NCBI GenBank assembly: GCA_016710095.1
Contig: JADJLL010000001.1
Coordinates: forward strand, 248,001-312,000
Direction: 5' to 3'
Length of the DNA: 64,000 bases
DNA from: Candidatus Eiseniibacteriota bacterium
GTDB lineage: Bacteria; Eisenbacteria; RBG-16-71-46
Each line of letters begins with the position of its first letter. Position 1 is the first letter of the stretch. The notes beneath the pieces are model-generated. The model was not told where the DNA came from. It searched no databases and saw only the letters and a list, made by a program, of their open reading frames with translations. The position numbers and the translations under genes are program-made. This document shows positions 44,559 to 54,246 of this stretch, in pieces.

Positions 44559-45202
44559 TGCGCATCGGCCCCCGGACTCTCACACCTTTCGCGCTCGCGG
44601 CCGTGCTGCTCGCCGGAGCGGCCGTGCCCGCGCGCGCGGACGAAGCCCCCGAGTGGGGACAGGAGCGCGGATTCTCGCTCGGCCTCAAGTACCTCGTGGA
44701 CGGACTCGGCGCCGACGCGTCGCCCGATCCCGCGCAGCCGGCGATCGACGACATGGGCGCGGGCCTCGTGCTCTGTGGCGGCTACACGTTCACGCCGCGT
44801 TTCCACGTGCGGCTCACCGCGGGCTCCGCGCAGCACGGCACCGCCGTCGCGGGGCTCGAGGTCGAGCGCACGCTCGCGACGCTCGAAGCGCACTACCGCT
44901 TCGCGCCCGGGCGCCAGGTGTGCCCGTACGTCTTCGGCTCGCTCGGCGGCACCGAGGTGCGCGCGGACAAGGGCATCGATCACGTGAAGTTCAGCGGCGG
45001 CATGGCGGGCGTGGGCGCCGGCGTGCTCGTCGGGCTCACGCGTCACGTGGCCATGGACGTCACGGGACGCGTGGACGGCGTGAACTGGGACAAGGCCGAG
45101 TGGTCGCAGGACACGAGCGGCGGCACGGTGAAGTTCGAGGACCCGATCGAGGACTCCGGCGGCTCGGCGCGACTCGAGCTGGGATTCGTGTGGCAGTTCT
45201 GA
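44558..45202 (+). CDS. Small outer-membrane beta-barrel protein
   Basis: The 214-residue protein has a signal peptide (about 1-28, ending V-P-A-R-A-D). Alternating strands of an OmpW/OmpA-type eight-stranded barrel follow (G-G-Y-T-F-T-P-R-F-H-V-R-L-T-A-G) and it ends L-E-L-G-F-V-W-Q-F, the usual C-terminal aromatic. The substrate is unknown. The ATG overlaps the regulator stop (TGATG). It is the last gene of the operon and may be an output or a stress-responsive porin. Confidence 0.75.
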   Translation: MRIGPRTLTPFALAAVLLAGAAVPARADEAPEWGQERGFSLGLKYLVDGLGADASPDPAQPAIDDMGAGLVLCGGYTFTPRFHVRLTAGSAQHGTAVAGLEVERTLATLEAHYRFAPGRQVCPYVFGSLGGTEVRADKGIDHVKFSGGMAGVGAGVLVGLTRHVAMDVTGRVDGVNWDKAEWSQDTSGGTVKFEDPIEDSGGSARLELGFVWQF

Positions 45203-45231
45203 TCGACCCGGCGGTGTGACGGAGCGAACGA

Positions 45232-45272
45232 AAGCGGCCCGGGAGAGCACTTCTCCCGGGCCGCTTCGTGTG
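45232..45272. terminator. Strong bidirectional hairpin terminator
   Basis: AAGCGGCCCGGGAGA (45232-45246) and TCTCCCGGGCCGCTT (45252-45266) form a perfect 15-bp stem with loop GCACT. It separates the convergent stops at 45202 and 45284. Confidence 0.8.
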
Positions 45273-45283
45273 TGGCGCGTCGT

Positions 45284-46126
45284 TCAGTTGGGGCAGCTCG
45301 TGTTCTGCTGCGACGCGTCCCAGCAGGCGCGCAGGCCGTTGTTGTAGTCCGGCGCCGTCAGGCTGCCCGTGCCCGTCGTCTCGTTCCACACGATCGCCGA
45401 GTTCGTGCCCGCCGACTGGTCGTGCAGCGTGACCGAGACCAGCGCGTCGGCGACGCGGTACTCGAGCGAGTCGTCCAGGTCCGGCGAGCTGCCGTCCACG
45501 TTGCGGAACGTGAGGCTGCGGTCGCGCTCGGCGCCGTTGTACCAGTCGATGCGCGCCACCGGCACGGCCGAGCCGTTGCGCAGGTCGTGGAAGAGCCAGA
45601 AGCCGCGGTCGTTCTGCAGCCGCGTCTCACCCGAGAACCAGAGGAAGTCGTTCATCGCGGGCACGGCCTGCGGATCGGTCGCGAGCATGCGCCACGTCAC
45701 GATCGAGCCGTCGACGCGGGCGCGCAGCTTGAGCGACACGTTGTGGCCGCTGTCGGAGAACGCGTAGCTCCACGTGTACCAGCCGTCGTCGCCGAGCACG
45801 GGCTGCTGGCTGAGCGCGGCCTGCAGCGCGAGCACGGGAGCTTCGAACATGTCGGCGACCGTGAGGTTCAGGTACACCACGCGGACGACCGCGTTGATCC
45901 AGTTGCTGCGCTCGAGCGTGGCTTCGGCGCCGTTCGGATGCGCGGCGTAGGTCTGCGCGGCGCCGTGCGCGTCGAAGAAGCCGAAGTCGAAGTTCATGCT
46001 GGAGGCGGGCGGCACGGCGGGCGCGTTCACGGCGTTGGACACGGGAGCGGTCGGCTCCTTGCCGCAACCGGCGAGCATGGGAACGAACAGCGCGAGCAGG
46101 GCGAGTGTGGCGAGGTTCTTCTTCAT
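45284..46126 (-). CDS. Lipoprotein, hypothetical
   Basis: The 280-residue protein has a lipoprotein signal M-K-K-N-L-A-T-L-A-L-L-A-L-F-V-P-M-L-A-G-C and a Pro/Ala-rich linker. The beta-rich body shows repeated patterns such as G-W-Y-T-W-S-Y-A-F-S-D and F-W-L-F-H-D-L-R-N-G, suggesting a lipocalin-like or beta-sandwich fold. No family is recognised. GGGAG precedes the start. It stands alone between FabF and the terminator at 45232. Confidence 0.75.
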   Translation of the reverse strand: MKKNLATLALLALFVPMLAGCGKEPTAPVSNAVNAPAVPPASSMNFDFGFFDAHGAAQTYAAHPNGAEATLERSNWINAVVRVVYLNLTVADMFEAPVLALQAALSQQPVLGDDGWYTWSYAFSDSGHNVSLKLRARVDGSIVTWRMLATDPQAVPAMNDFLWFSGETRLQNDRGFWLFHDLRNGSAVPVARIDWYNGAERDRSLTFRNVDGSSPDLDDSLEYRVADALVSVTLHDQSAGTNSAIVWNETTGTGSLTAPDYNNGLRACWDASQQNTSCPN

Positions 46127-46350
46127 GACGAACTCCCTTCACTGCGGGTGGAGGACCATCCGTTCGCGGCGGCGGCGGTGAGTCGTGTGCCGCGCCTTCG
46201 CAGGAGAGGTAGAGCAGGGCATGTGCCACGGCGCGCCGGACGAACGCTCCGTTGCGGCGCAACGGTTTGGCGGCGTGCGGGCCTCCGGCCGTGGCGAACC
46301 GGTGCGTGGTGCTTCTTCGCAGGTGTGTCGATTCGGGAGGGCGGTGCGCC

Positions 46351-47589
46351 TCAGCCCCGGACGCGCCGGAACGCGAGCACGGCGTTGTGCCCGCCGAAGC
46401 CGAACGCGTTCGACAGCACGGCCTGGACGTCCGCCCTGCGGGCCCGGTGCGCGACGTAGTCGAGGTCGCACGCGGGGTCCGGAGCGTCGAGGTTGATCGT
46501 CGGATGCACGACGCCGTGCATGAGCGTGAGCACGGACGCGACGGCTTCGATCGCCGCGGCGGCGCCGAGCGCGTGCCCGGTCATGGACTTGGTCGCGTGC
46601 ACCATGAGCCGGTCCGCGTGCGCGCCGAACACCTCGCGGATCGCGCGCGTCTCGAGCGGATCGTTGAGCGGCGTGGACGTGCCGTGCGCGTTGACGACGT
46701 CCACGTGCTCGGGCGCCATGCGCGCGTCCGCGAGCGCGGCGCGCATCGCGCGCACGGCGCCGCGCGAGGCCGGATCGGGCGCGGTCAGGTGGTGGCCGTC
46801 CGCGCTCGCTCCGTAGCCCGCGAGCTCGGCGAGCACGCGCGCGCCGCGCCGCGTCGCGTGCGCTTCGCTCTCGAGCACGAGCACGCCCGCGCCTTCGGCG
46901 ATCACGAAGCCGTCGCGATCGGCCGCGAACGGCCGCGAGGCGCGCGCGGGCTCGTCGTTGCGCGTCGAGAGCGCGTGCAGCTGGCAGTAGCCGTCGACCG
47001 CGAACGGCGAGATCGTGGACTCCGTGGCGCCCGCGACCGCGACGTCGCACCGTCCGCTGCGCACGAGGTCGAACGCGGTGCCGATGCTCGTCGCGCCCGT
47101 GGCGCACGCGGACGAACAGGCGAAGTTGGGACCCCGGCAGCCGGTCTCCATGGCGACAACACCGGCGGCGATGTCGGGAATGATCACCGGCACGGTGAGC
47201 GGCGCGAACTTGCCGGGGCCGCGCTCGAGGAACACGGCGTGCTCTTCCTCGAGCACGTCGAAGCCGCCGACGCCGGTGCCGAGCACGACGGCGGCGTTTT
47301 CCCGCGCGTCACCCTCCGGCAGCGCCGCGTGCGCGAGCGCTTCGTTCGCGGCGGCGAGCGCGAGTTGCGTGAAGCGCGCGGTGCGCTTGACCACCTTGGC
47401 CGGCAGTAGCGCGCGCGCGTCGAAATCACGCACTTCGCCCGCGATGCGGCTGCGCAGGGAAGAGGCGTCGAAGCGCGTGATGGGGGCGATGCCGGAGCGC
47501 CCGAGGCGCAGCGATTCCCAGAAGGCGGGAACACCGAGGCCGTTCGAGGCGCAGACGCCGAGTCCGGTGACGAAGACGCGTGACGCCAT
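46351..47589 (-). CDS. fabF: Beta-ketoacyl-ACP synthase II
   Basis: The 412-residue protein has the condensing-enzyme triad: Cys162 in A-C-S-S-A-C-A-T-G, His302 in N-A-H-G-T-S-T-P-L-N-D and His339 with Lys334 in K-S-M-T-G-H-A-L-G-A-A. It extends acyl-ACP with malonyl-ACP in fatty-acid synthesis. Length and motifs are those of FabF. The ATG at 47589 has GAGGA 5 bases before it and is preferred over the ATG four codons upstream. No acyl carrier protein gene is adjacent, so a dedicated secondary-metabolite role cannot be excluded. Confidence 0.93.
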   Translation of the reverse strand: MASRVFVTGLGVCASNGLGVPAFWESLRLGRSGIAPITRFDASSLRSRIAGEVRDFDARALLPAKVVKRTARFTQLALAAANEALAHAALPEGDARENAAVVLGTGVGGFDVLEEEHAVFLERGPGKFAPLTVPVIIPDIAAGVVAMETGCRGPNFACSSACATGATSIGTAFDLVRSGRCDVAVAGATESTISPFAVDGYCQLHALSTRNDEPARASRPFAADRDGFVIAEGAGVLVLESEAHATRRGARVLAELAGYGASADGHHLTAPDPASRGAVRAMRAALADARMAPEHVDVVNAHGTSTPLNDPLETRAIREVFGAHADRLMVHATKSMTGHALGAAAAIEAVASVLTLMHGVVHPTINLDAPDPACDLDYVAHRARRADVQAVLSNAFGFGGHNAVLAFRRVRG

Positions 47590-47626
47590 GGCGGTCCTCA
47601 TGCGGACGAGAAGGGGGAACGCACGA

Positions 47627-47656
47627 AAGGCGAGGGATCGCTCCCTCGCCTTCGCG
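47627..47656 (-). terminator. Hairpin terminator after the barrel protein gene
   Basis: AAGGCGAGGGA (47627-47637) and TCCCTCGCCTT (47642-47652) form an 11-bp stem with loop TCGC, between the end of the barrel gene (47697) and the start of fabF (47589). Confidence 0.65.
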
Positions 47657-47696
47657 CCGCGAGTCAGGCCGGGCCGGCAAGACTCGACACTGGGAC

Positions 47697-48224
47697 CTAC
47701 TTGCCGCCGAAGTAGAAGTGGAAGCCGATGTTCGAGACGCCGAAGTCCTCGCTCGTCAGTTCCGTGTACTTCGTGCCGGCCTGATCCGGGTCCACGGACT
47801 TGAACAGCACGCCGTGCGCCGCCTGGATCGAGAAGCGGTCGGTGAAGAAGTACTCGACGCCGAACGTGCCGCTGATCCAGAACTGCGTGACCTTGTTGTC
47901 GGGGTCGGCCACGACCGGCTCGGGCGAGGAGGCGTAGGTCACGCCGGGGCGCACGAAGAACTTGGCGTTGCCCGACTCGGCCGCGACGAGCGGCAGGCCG
48001 GCGTCGAAGATGAAGCCCGACTGCGTGTCGCCGCCGTCCGGCGAGAGCGACGAGAAGCCGATGCCGACGTCACCGGCGACCTTGTCCGTGAACCACACGC
48101 GGCCACCGACCGGCGCTTCGGGACGGAAGTAGCCGAGGCCGTACTGGCCGGCGGCGGCGAAAGCGGGGGCCGCGGAGACCGCGACCAGAGCGAGCGCGAA
48201 CAGCGCGTTCTTCTTGAAGGACAT
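47697..48224 (-). CDS. Outer-membrane beta-barrel protein
   Basis: The 175-residue protein has a signal peptide (about 1-24, ending A-P-A-F-A-A) and amphipathic strands of an eight-stranded barrel (V-T-Q-F-W-I-S-G-T-F-G-V-E-Y-F-F), ending I-G-F-H-F-Y-F-G-G-K. AGGAGAG precedes the ATG at 48224; the longer upstream frame is not supported. The function is unknown. The upstream region to 48454 includes an AT-richer stretch (48335-48385) that probably holds the promoters of this gene and of the divergent oxidoreductase. Confidence 0.78.
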   Translation of the reverse strand: MSFKKNALFALALVAVSAAPAFAAAGQYGLGYFRPEAPVGGRVWFTDKVAGDVGIGFSSLSPDGGDTQSGFIFDAGLPLVAAESGNAKFFVRPGVTYASSPEPVVADPDNKVTQFWISGTFGVEYFFTDRFSIQAAHGVLFKSVDPDQAGTKYTELTSEDFGVSNIGFHFYFGGK

Positions 48225-48454
48225 GCGAGCTCTCCTTGCTTGGGGGTGGCTTCGGGAGTCTGTGTTTCGTGCATCGGGCGGCTCCTGCCGCGCGTGGCCT
48301 CTGATGCGGGGACGCATGCGTGGATTCACACGGAGTCCATTTGAAGAATATTTGGAGCATTTCTGAAAGAATCCCTGAAGTCTTCCGGACGATTCGCCCG
48401 GCGGAGCAGGACTCTCGACTGGCGGCGCATCGGGCATCGCGGCAAGATGCCGAC

Positions 48455-49507
48455 ATGGCGAACGACGTGATCATCGTGGGCGCGGGCATCGCGGGACTGA
48501 CGGTGGCCCGTGAACTGCGCGCGCGCGGGCACGCCCCGCTCGTGCTGGAGCGCTCCCGCGGCGTCGGCGGCCGCTGCGCGACGCGGCGGATCGACGGGCA
48601 GCCGGTCGATCACGGCCTCGGCTTCCTGCACGGACGCGACCCGCGATTCCTCGACGCGCTCGACGCCGCTCTCGCCGGCGCCGAGACGATCGAGGGCTGG
48701 CCGGTCGCGCGCGACGGTGAAGGCACGCCCTGCCAGCCGCAGGCGTTCGGCGAGCGCGGCCGTCGCTTGGTCCCGCGCGACGGCGTGAACGCCTTCGCGA
48801 AGGCGCTCGCCCGTGACGCGAACGTGCGGACGATGGCGCGCGTCGAAGCGCTCGCGCTCGTGACCGATCCCGCGGCCGGGCGCGTGTGGGACGTGACGCT
48901 CGAAGGGGGCGAACGGCTGCGCACGCGCGCGCTCGTGCTCACGCAGCCCGTGCCCGGCGCGACGGCGCTGCTCGAACCGCTCGCCGCGACGGAGCCGGGC
49001 GTGCGCGAGTGGCTGCCGCTGCTCGGGCTCGTGCACGTGGTGCCCTGTCTCGCGGTGATCGCGCGATACGGGAAGGCTTTCGGTTTTCCCGAGTGGGACG
49101 CCGCGTATCCGGCGGAGAGCGACTCGATCCAGGTCGCGCTGCGCGACTCCGCGAAGCGCGGCCCGGGTGCCGAGCCCACGCTCGTGATTCAAGCCAGACC
49201 GAATTGGTCGCGGCGGCATCTCAAGGACGCGCCCGAAGCGTGGGCGCAACTGCTTCTCGACGAAGCCGTGCGCCTCTGGGGCGCCGGGGTGGGAGCGCCC
49301 GCGACCATGCAGGCGCACGCCTGGCGCCACGCGCGCGTCGCGACGGGTTCCGAACTCGCCGCGCCGTTGCTGCGACCCCTGCCCGGCGGTGCGTTGCTCG
49401 GGATGGCCGGCGACGGCTTCCACGAAGCCGGCGGCGCCGAAGCGGCCCACCTCTCGGGGCTGTCGCTCGCAGCGCGGCTCCACCACGCACTCGTCACTCA
49501 CATCTGA
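48455..49507 (+). CDS. FAD-dependent amine-oxidase/renalase-like oxidoreductase
   Basis: The 350-residue protein begins with a dinucleotide-binding fold (V-I-I-V-G-A-G-I-A-G-L at 5-15), E32-R-S at the end of strand 2, and G-V-G-G-R-C-A-T-R-R, as in renalase-type proteins. The C-terminal L-L-G-M-A-G-D-G-F contacts FAD. Such enzymes oxidise amines or dihydropyridine nucleotide isomers; the substrate cannot be inferred. There is no signal peptide. It is 54 bases upstream of ribA on the same strand. Confidence 0.85.
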   Translation: MANDVIIVGAGIAGLTVARELRARGHAPLVLERSRGVGGRCATRRIDGQPVDHGLGFLHGRDPRFLDALDAALAGAETIEGWPVARDGEGTPCQPQAFGERGRRLVPRDGVNAFAKALARDANVRTMARVEALALVTDPAAGRVWDVTLEGGERLRTRALVLTQPVPGATALLEPLAATEPGVREWLPLLGLVHVVPCLAVIARYGKAFGFPEWDAAYPAESDSIQVALRDSAKRGPGAEPTLVIQARPNWSRRHLKDAPEAWAQLLLDEAVRLWGAGVGAPATMQAHAWRHARVATGSELAAPLLRPLPGGALLGMAGDGFHEAGGAEAAHLSGLSLAARLHHALVTHI

Positions 49508-49561
49508 CGCGACACCGCCGCACCCACAGCGCGCGCCGACGGCCCGCGCGGAGGAACACTC

Positions 49562-50290
49562 GTGGCACTTGCACCCGAACTCATCGACCAGATCCTCAAG
49601 CGCGAAGCGGACCACGAATGCGGCGGCGTCGGGGACCAGAAGGTGTGCGTGCGCATCGTCGCGATCGCCGACCTGCCGAGCCGATTCGGGCGATTCCAGG
49701 TGGTGGCGTTCTGGAACAACCGCGACGGCAAGGATCACATCGCGATCCTGCACGGCAATCCCATCGGCCGCGAGAACGTGCCCACGCGCGTGCACTCGGA
49801 GTGCCTGACCGGTGACGCGCTCGGCTCGCTGCGCTGCGACTGCCGCGACCAGCTCGAGGTCTCGCTCAAGCGCATCGCGCAGGAAGAGTCCGGCGTCGTG
49901 CTCTACCTGCGGCAGGAAGGCCGCGGCATCGGGCTGATGAACAAACTGCGCGCGTACGGGCTGCAGGATCGCGGGCTCGACACGGTCGAGGCGAACCTCG
50001 CGCTCGGCTTCCGCGACGACGAGCGCGAGTATTCGATCGCCGCGCACATGCTGCACAGCCTCGGCGTGAAGTCGATCCAGCTGTTGACGAACAACCCGAA
50101 GAAGGTCGAGGAGCTTTCGCGCCTCGGCGTGAAGGTGAGCGGGCGGCTGCCGCACGTGATCCCGCCGAACGAGTTCAACCGTTTCTATCTCGAGACCAAG
50201 CGCGACCGCTCGGGGCACTACCTCGACGCGATCGGCAAACCGCACCTGCCGGAGCAGGGGGAAGAAGTCCAGGTGGAAGGAGTGCAATGA
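49562..50290 (+). CDS. ribA: GTP cyclohydrolase II
   Basis: The 242-residue protein has the zinc ligands C81, C92 and C94 (H-S-E-C-L-T-G-D-A-L-G-S-L-R-C-D-C), R-Q-E-G-R-G-I-G-L at 117-125 and L-L-T-N-N-P-K-K-V near residue 175. It opens GTP to the pyrimidine precursor of riboflavin. It is a stand-alone RibA without a fused RibB domain, and it has a longer C-terminal tail than usual. The GTG start follows CGGAGGA. Its stop overlaps the HD hydrolase ATG (ATGA). No FMN riboswitch is visible. Confidence 0.95.
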   Translation: MALAPELIDQILKREADHECGGVGDQKVCVRIVAIADLPSRFGRFQVVAFWNNRDGKDHIAILHGNPIGRENVPTRVHSECLTGDALGSLRCDCRDQLEVSLKRIAQEESGVVLYLRQEGRGIGLMNKLRAYGLQDRGLDTVEANLALGFRDDEREYSIAAHMLHSLGVKSIQLLTNNPKKVEELSRLGVKVSGRLPHVIPPNEFNRFYLETKRDRSGHYLDAIGKPHLPEQGEEVQVEGVQ

Positions 50291-51009
50291 AACCCACGGT
50301 CAAACTGGGAAAGAAGTTCGAGCGAGCGCTCGCGCTCGCGTTGCGCGTGCACGCGGACGACACGCGCAAGGGCAAGCGAACGCCGTACGTGTCGCACTTG
50401 CTCGGAGTCGCGTCGCTCGTGCTGATGGACGGCGGCTCGGAAGACGAAGCCGTCGCCGCGCTGCTGCACGACACGCTCGAGGATCATCCGGAAGCCGTGA
50501 AGCCGGAAATGCTGCGAAGGCGCTTCGGCGCGACGGTGCGCGACATCGTCGTGAGCTGCACCGACACGCCGGCCGGCTTCGAAGGTGGCGCGAAGCCGCC
50601 GTGGCGCGAGCGCAAGGAGGCGTACATCGCCCACATCGCCCGCGCTTCGAAGGGCGCCCGCCGCGTGGCGCTCGCCGACAAGCTCTACAACGCGCGCGAC
50701 CTGCTCGCGGACGTGCGGCGTGACGGCCCGAAGACCTGGGCGCGCTTCAACGCCGGCCCGGCCGACCAGGTCTGGTACCTGCGCTCGGTGCTCGAGCGCG
50801 CGCGGCACGCGGGACAGACCGGCGTGATCGTCGAGGAACTCGAGCGCGTCGTCGCGGACCTCGCGGCCCTCGTCGAGAAGAGCTCGCCGAAGCTCAGCGG
50901 CGCGACTTCGCCCGCCTCACGTCGTAGCTCGCGAACTCGCCCCACGCGCCGGACGAATCCGCCGACTCGAGCAGGAAACGCCACGCGTCGCGCCGCCGGT
51001 CGTAGGTGA
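50287..51009 (+). CDS. HD-domain hydrolase, RelA/SpoT-hydrolase-like (small alarmone hydrolase type)
   Basis: The 240-residue frame has an HD-fold metal site: H37 in Y-V-S-H-L-L-G-V, H61-D62 in L-L-H-D-T-L-E-D, and a later A-L-A-D-K-L-Y-N-A-R-D-L-L. This pattern is that of the (p)ppGpp hydrolase domain of SpoT and of stand-alone Mesh1-like enzymes. It is translationally coupled to ribA, a GTP-consuming enzyme. From about residue 200 the frame runs antiparallel over the end of the gene at 50894 and turns Arg/Thr/Pro-rich, so the true C terminus is uncertain and a missed stop or indel near 50890 is possible. Confidence 0.8.
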   Translation: MKPTVKLGKKFERALALALRVHADDTRKGKRTPYVSHLLGVASLVLMDGGSEDEAVAALLHDTLEDHPEAVKPEMLRRRFGATVRDIVVSCTDTPAGFEGGAKPPWRERKEAYIAHIARASKGARRVALADKLYNARDLLADVRRDGPKTWARFNAGPADQVWYLRSVLERARHAGQTGVIVEELERVVADLAALVEKSSPKLSGATSPASRRSSRTRPTRRTNPPTRAGNATRRAAGRR

Positions 51010-51430
51010 AACGGTCGCGGAACGGGCCGTCGGCGTAGGGGAACAGCAGTTCGAGCGTGTCACCGTGGATGACGCCGGTGCCGTGCGGCACGGAGTACGC
51101 GGCGCCGAAGCTGTCCATCCAGTGCGCGAGTACGCGGTGCCCGGTGCTGTCGCAGCCGATCAGCACGCGGGCCTCGTACGCCGGCGGCACGTGCACGTCC
51201 TTCATGTGCAGCTCGACGAAGCGCCCCTCGAGCGTGCGCGCCCCGGTGAGCGTGTAGCTCGCGGGCTCGCCGCGCACCGTGCCCGTCATCGTCCAGCGGC
51301 CGACGAGCCGGTCGAGCAGCGACTCCCATGACGCCTGCGCGAACGCGCCCGCGGGGACGAACATCCCCACGAGCGCGCTCGTGATCACCACTCCGGCGAG
51401 GCCGGCGAGCTTCGTCGCTCCGCGGATCAT
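50894..51430 (-). CDS. DUF1579-like exported protein
   Basis: The 178-residue protein has a signal peptide (about 1-31). A lipocalin-like body follows with L-V-G-R-W-T-M-T-G-T-V and R-F-V-E-L-H-M-K-D, as in DUF1579/heme-binding-like beta-barrels. The role is unknown. The ATG overlaps the stop of the M28 peptidase gene. Its last 116 bases overlap the convergent HD gene as currently annotated. Confidence 0.7.
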   Translation of the reverse strand: MIRGATKLAGLAGVVITSALVGMFVPAGAFAQASWESLLDRLVGRWTMTGTVRGEPASYTLTGARTLEGRFVELHMKDVHVPPAYEARVLIGCDSTGHRVLAHWMDSFGAAYSVPHGTGVIHGDTLELLFPYADGPFRDRFTYDRRRDAWRFLLESADSSGAWGEFASYDVRRAKSRR

Positions 51431-53923
51431 CGCAACAGCGTGAGCCGCCGCGTCGCCGACTGCTCGGGAGTCGTGAGCCGGTAGAAGTAGACGCCGGCCG
51501 GCTGCGCGTGGCCTTCGCCGTCGCGGCCGTCCCACGTGAACTCGTGCGGGCCGGGCGTGAGCGTGCCCTGCACGAGCGTGCGTACGCGTCGTCCGCGCAC
51601 GTCGAACACCGTCAGTTCGGCGCGTGCCGAGCGCGGAAGCTCGAACCGCAGCAGCGCGCGAGAGAACGCCGGATTGGGGACGCTCGCGTGCAGCACGAGC
51701 CCGCCGCGGCCGCCGTTCGGTCCCACGGCAAGAGCCGCCGGCGCGGACGTCAGTCCCGTGATGCGCACCTGGTCGATGTTCCATCCGCCGTAGTTCACCG
51801 AGCCGTCGCCGTGCAGCGTCCAGCGCACCTTCACGGACTTCTGCCCGTCGGCGATCGACGAGAGGTCGAACTCCTGCAGCGTCCACGCGGCGTCGAGCGT
51901 GTTCGCGCTCGAGGAGCTTTCCCAGATCGTCGTGCCGTTCACCTGCACGCGCGCGTAGTCCCACGCGCCGCCGTTCGAACGCTCGACCGCGAGCTTGCGC
52001 GCGAACGTGAGCCGCACGCCCGTCGAGAGCGAGCAGTCCACCGCGGGCGATTCGAACCACGTGTCGCTGCTGTTCTCGTAGCGGCCGAGCGCCGTGCCGA
52101 GCCCTGTGATGTCCGTGCCCGCGAACTGGGAGCCGACGTAGGCGGCCGCCGGATCCTCGGTCAGGCCGAGCGGCGTCGAGATCTGCCACTCGTCCTTCGT
52201 GCCGCCGTGCGTCCAGCCGGTCGCCGCGCCCTCGAAGCCCTCGGCGAGCAGCGTCTCGCGCGTCGCCACGGTGAACGTGTGCACCGTCGTGGGCGCGTCC
52301 GCGGGGCTGAACGCGTGACGGCCGGCGTCGTCCTTCGCGCTGATCCAGTAGGTCACGGTCGCGTGGGTCTGCGCCGGGATGTACGCGTGCCAGCGGTTCG
52401 CCGTGCCCGTCGCGGTCAGCGGCGCGGTGGACCACGGACCGCCCGTGGACCAGTGCAACTGCAGCGAGTCGGGGACGAGGGCCGAGAGTTGCGAGATGTC
52501 CGGCGATCACTTCGTAGGGCGCGCTCGAGTTCTCGGTGCTCGCGAGCGGCGTGTGCGAGATGAAGAAGTCGCGCGGTCCCGCGATGTGCGCCAGCGTCGC
52601 GAGTCCGGCCTTGATCGTCTCGCCGCCGAACACGGGCTGGTTCCAGCCGACGGTGTCGCAGACCTGGTGGTAGCAAGGGTAAGTGGGGTACTCGTTCTCG
52701 ATCGCGAGGAAGGCCGAGTAGCCCGCGTTCTGGAACGGCACGTGGTCCGAGCCCCAGCTCCCGATCACCATGTTCGTCGCGATGCTCGTGTACTGCGCGC
52801 ACGCGTCGTTCATGACGTTCATGAGCGGCAGGTAAGCGGTCTCGCCCTCGATGTCGATCTTGTTGAGCGTGTTCTTCCAGCCGATCATGTCGTAGATGAC
52901 CGCGCCGACGATCGTGTCGCCGCGCGTCGCGGCCGCGCTCGCGTAGTGCTGCGAGCCGTACAGGCCCTGCTCCTCGCCCGTGAACACGATGAACTTGATC
53001 GTGTTCTTGAACGAGTACCCGCGCAGGATGCGCGCGGTCTCGAGCAGGCCCGCGACACCGCTCGCGTTGTCGTTCGCGCCGGGCGCGAGCGTCGCGGACT
53101 GCGGCGAGGTCGAATCGAGGTGCGCGCCGAGGATCACGACCTTGCCCGGCGACTCCGTGCCCGGCAGCGTCGCGACGACGTTGCGCGCGGTCGTGCTGCT
53201 GTACGTGTACGGGTCGTACTGCACGTCGGTGTAGCCCAGCGCCTGCAGGCGCTCGAACGCCCACTGCTCCGCCTGGTCGCACTGCGTGGTCGGCGTGGCG
53301 CGCGTCGCGAACGTGACCGGCAGGCCGCCCACCGTCGTCGCCCGGCCGGCCATGTCGCGGATCCAGTTCATGAAGTTCGTGTTCGAGACCTGGTCGACCA
53401 TGCCCGTGATGGAGGGCGCGAACGTCGTCGCGGTGGCCTTGGCCGGCTCGCCCGGAGTGTGCGACACGATCACGAGCGGAGTTTCGGACAGTGCCTTGTG
53501 CGCGTGCGCGCCCGAGTGCGCCTCTTCCGGCAGCGCGCCGTCCGAGAGCGCGATCGCGTCGCGGCCGCCGCTCCAGAGCAGCGTCGCGCCGGCCTGCTCG
53601 AACTCGCGCGCGTCGAGGTGCAGCGTGCGTGCCCCGGCGCCGCGCTCACGGATGAGCGTCACCGTGCGGCCCGCCGGAACGTTCAAAGGTCCCTCGATCC
53701 GGAAGCCCGCGGCGCGGAGCGCTTCGGCCGACGCGTCGTCGGCGACGATCACGGCGTCGGGAAAGCGATCGCGCAGCTTCGCGCCCGTGGCGTTCGCGTC
53801 GGAGAGCGAGCGGCCGTCCAGCCACGCGACGTGCAGCGTGGTCGGTGCGGGAGCGGCGTGGGAGAGCGCGGCGACCGCGACGAGGAGCGCGGTCAGGGTG
53901 AGAACGAGCAGGCGGCGCGGCAT
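51427..53923 (-). CDS. Secreted M28-family metallo-aminopeptidase with sorting-type C terminus, one apparent frameshift
   Basis: The reconstructed protein of about 832 residues has a signal peptide (about 1-24), a prodomain (to about 190) and an M28 peptidase domain with two-zinc ligands visible: L-G-A-H-L-D, A-N-D-N-A-S-G, E-E-Q-G-L-Y-G-S and W-G-S-D-H-V-P-F. After the frame change near 52500 (one base missing, between V-I-A-G and D-I-S-Q-L) come a beta-sandwich region and a FlgD-like terminus (V-R-G-R-R-V-R-T-L ... W-D-G-R). The ATG at 53923 is preceded by GGAG. It would degrade extracellular peptides. Confidence 0.82.
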
Positions 53924-54246
53924 GGGGGGCTCCGAAGGAGTTCGGGCGGCATGGGGGAGTGAACCAGATTGCCGAAGCCTGCGCGGTCGAGAGTGCGGAA
54001 TCAAGGACGGAGACGTGACGATCGAGACTTTCCGCCGGGATGGCGGAGGCTGTTTGCTCCTCGCACACGAAGGCGCATGCGAGCGAACAAGGCCGGGGGC
54101 GTCGCGTGGCGCTGCCCTTCGGCGGGTCCCGGGATCCCGCGTCCCGGGATTTCCCTGTCGCTCGCGTATTCGGACTCGCTACGCTCGTGCCGGACCCCGG
54201 CGGCCGCTGAAGGTCCGAAGCCCACCCTCGAGCCTCGGAGTCCTTC
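53924..54246. other. Divergent intergenic region
   Basis: This 323-bp gap separates the M28 gene (minus) from the Asp-box protein gene (plus). It contains a short hairpin near 54130-54150 built on GGGATCCCG/CGGGAT. I see no clear promoter boxes, RNA gene or palindromic operator. Confidence 0.4.
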
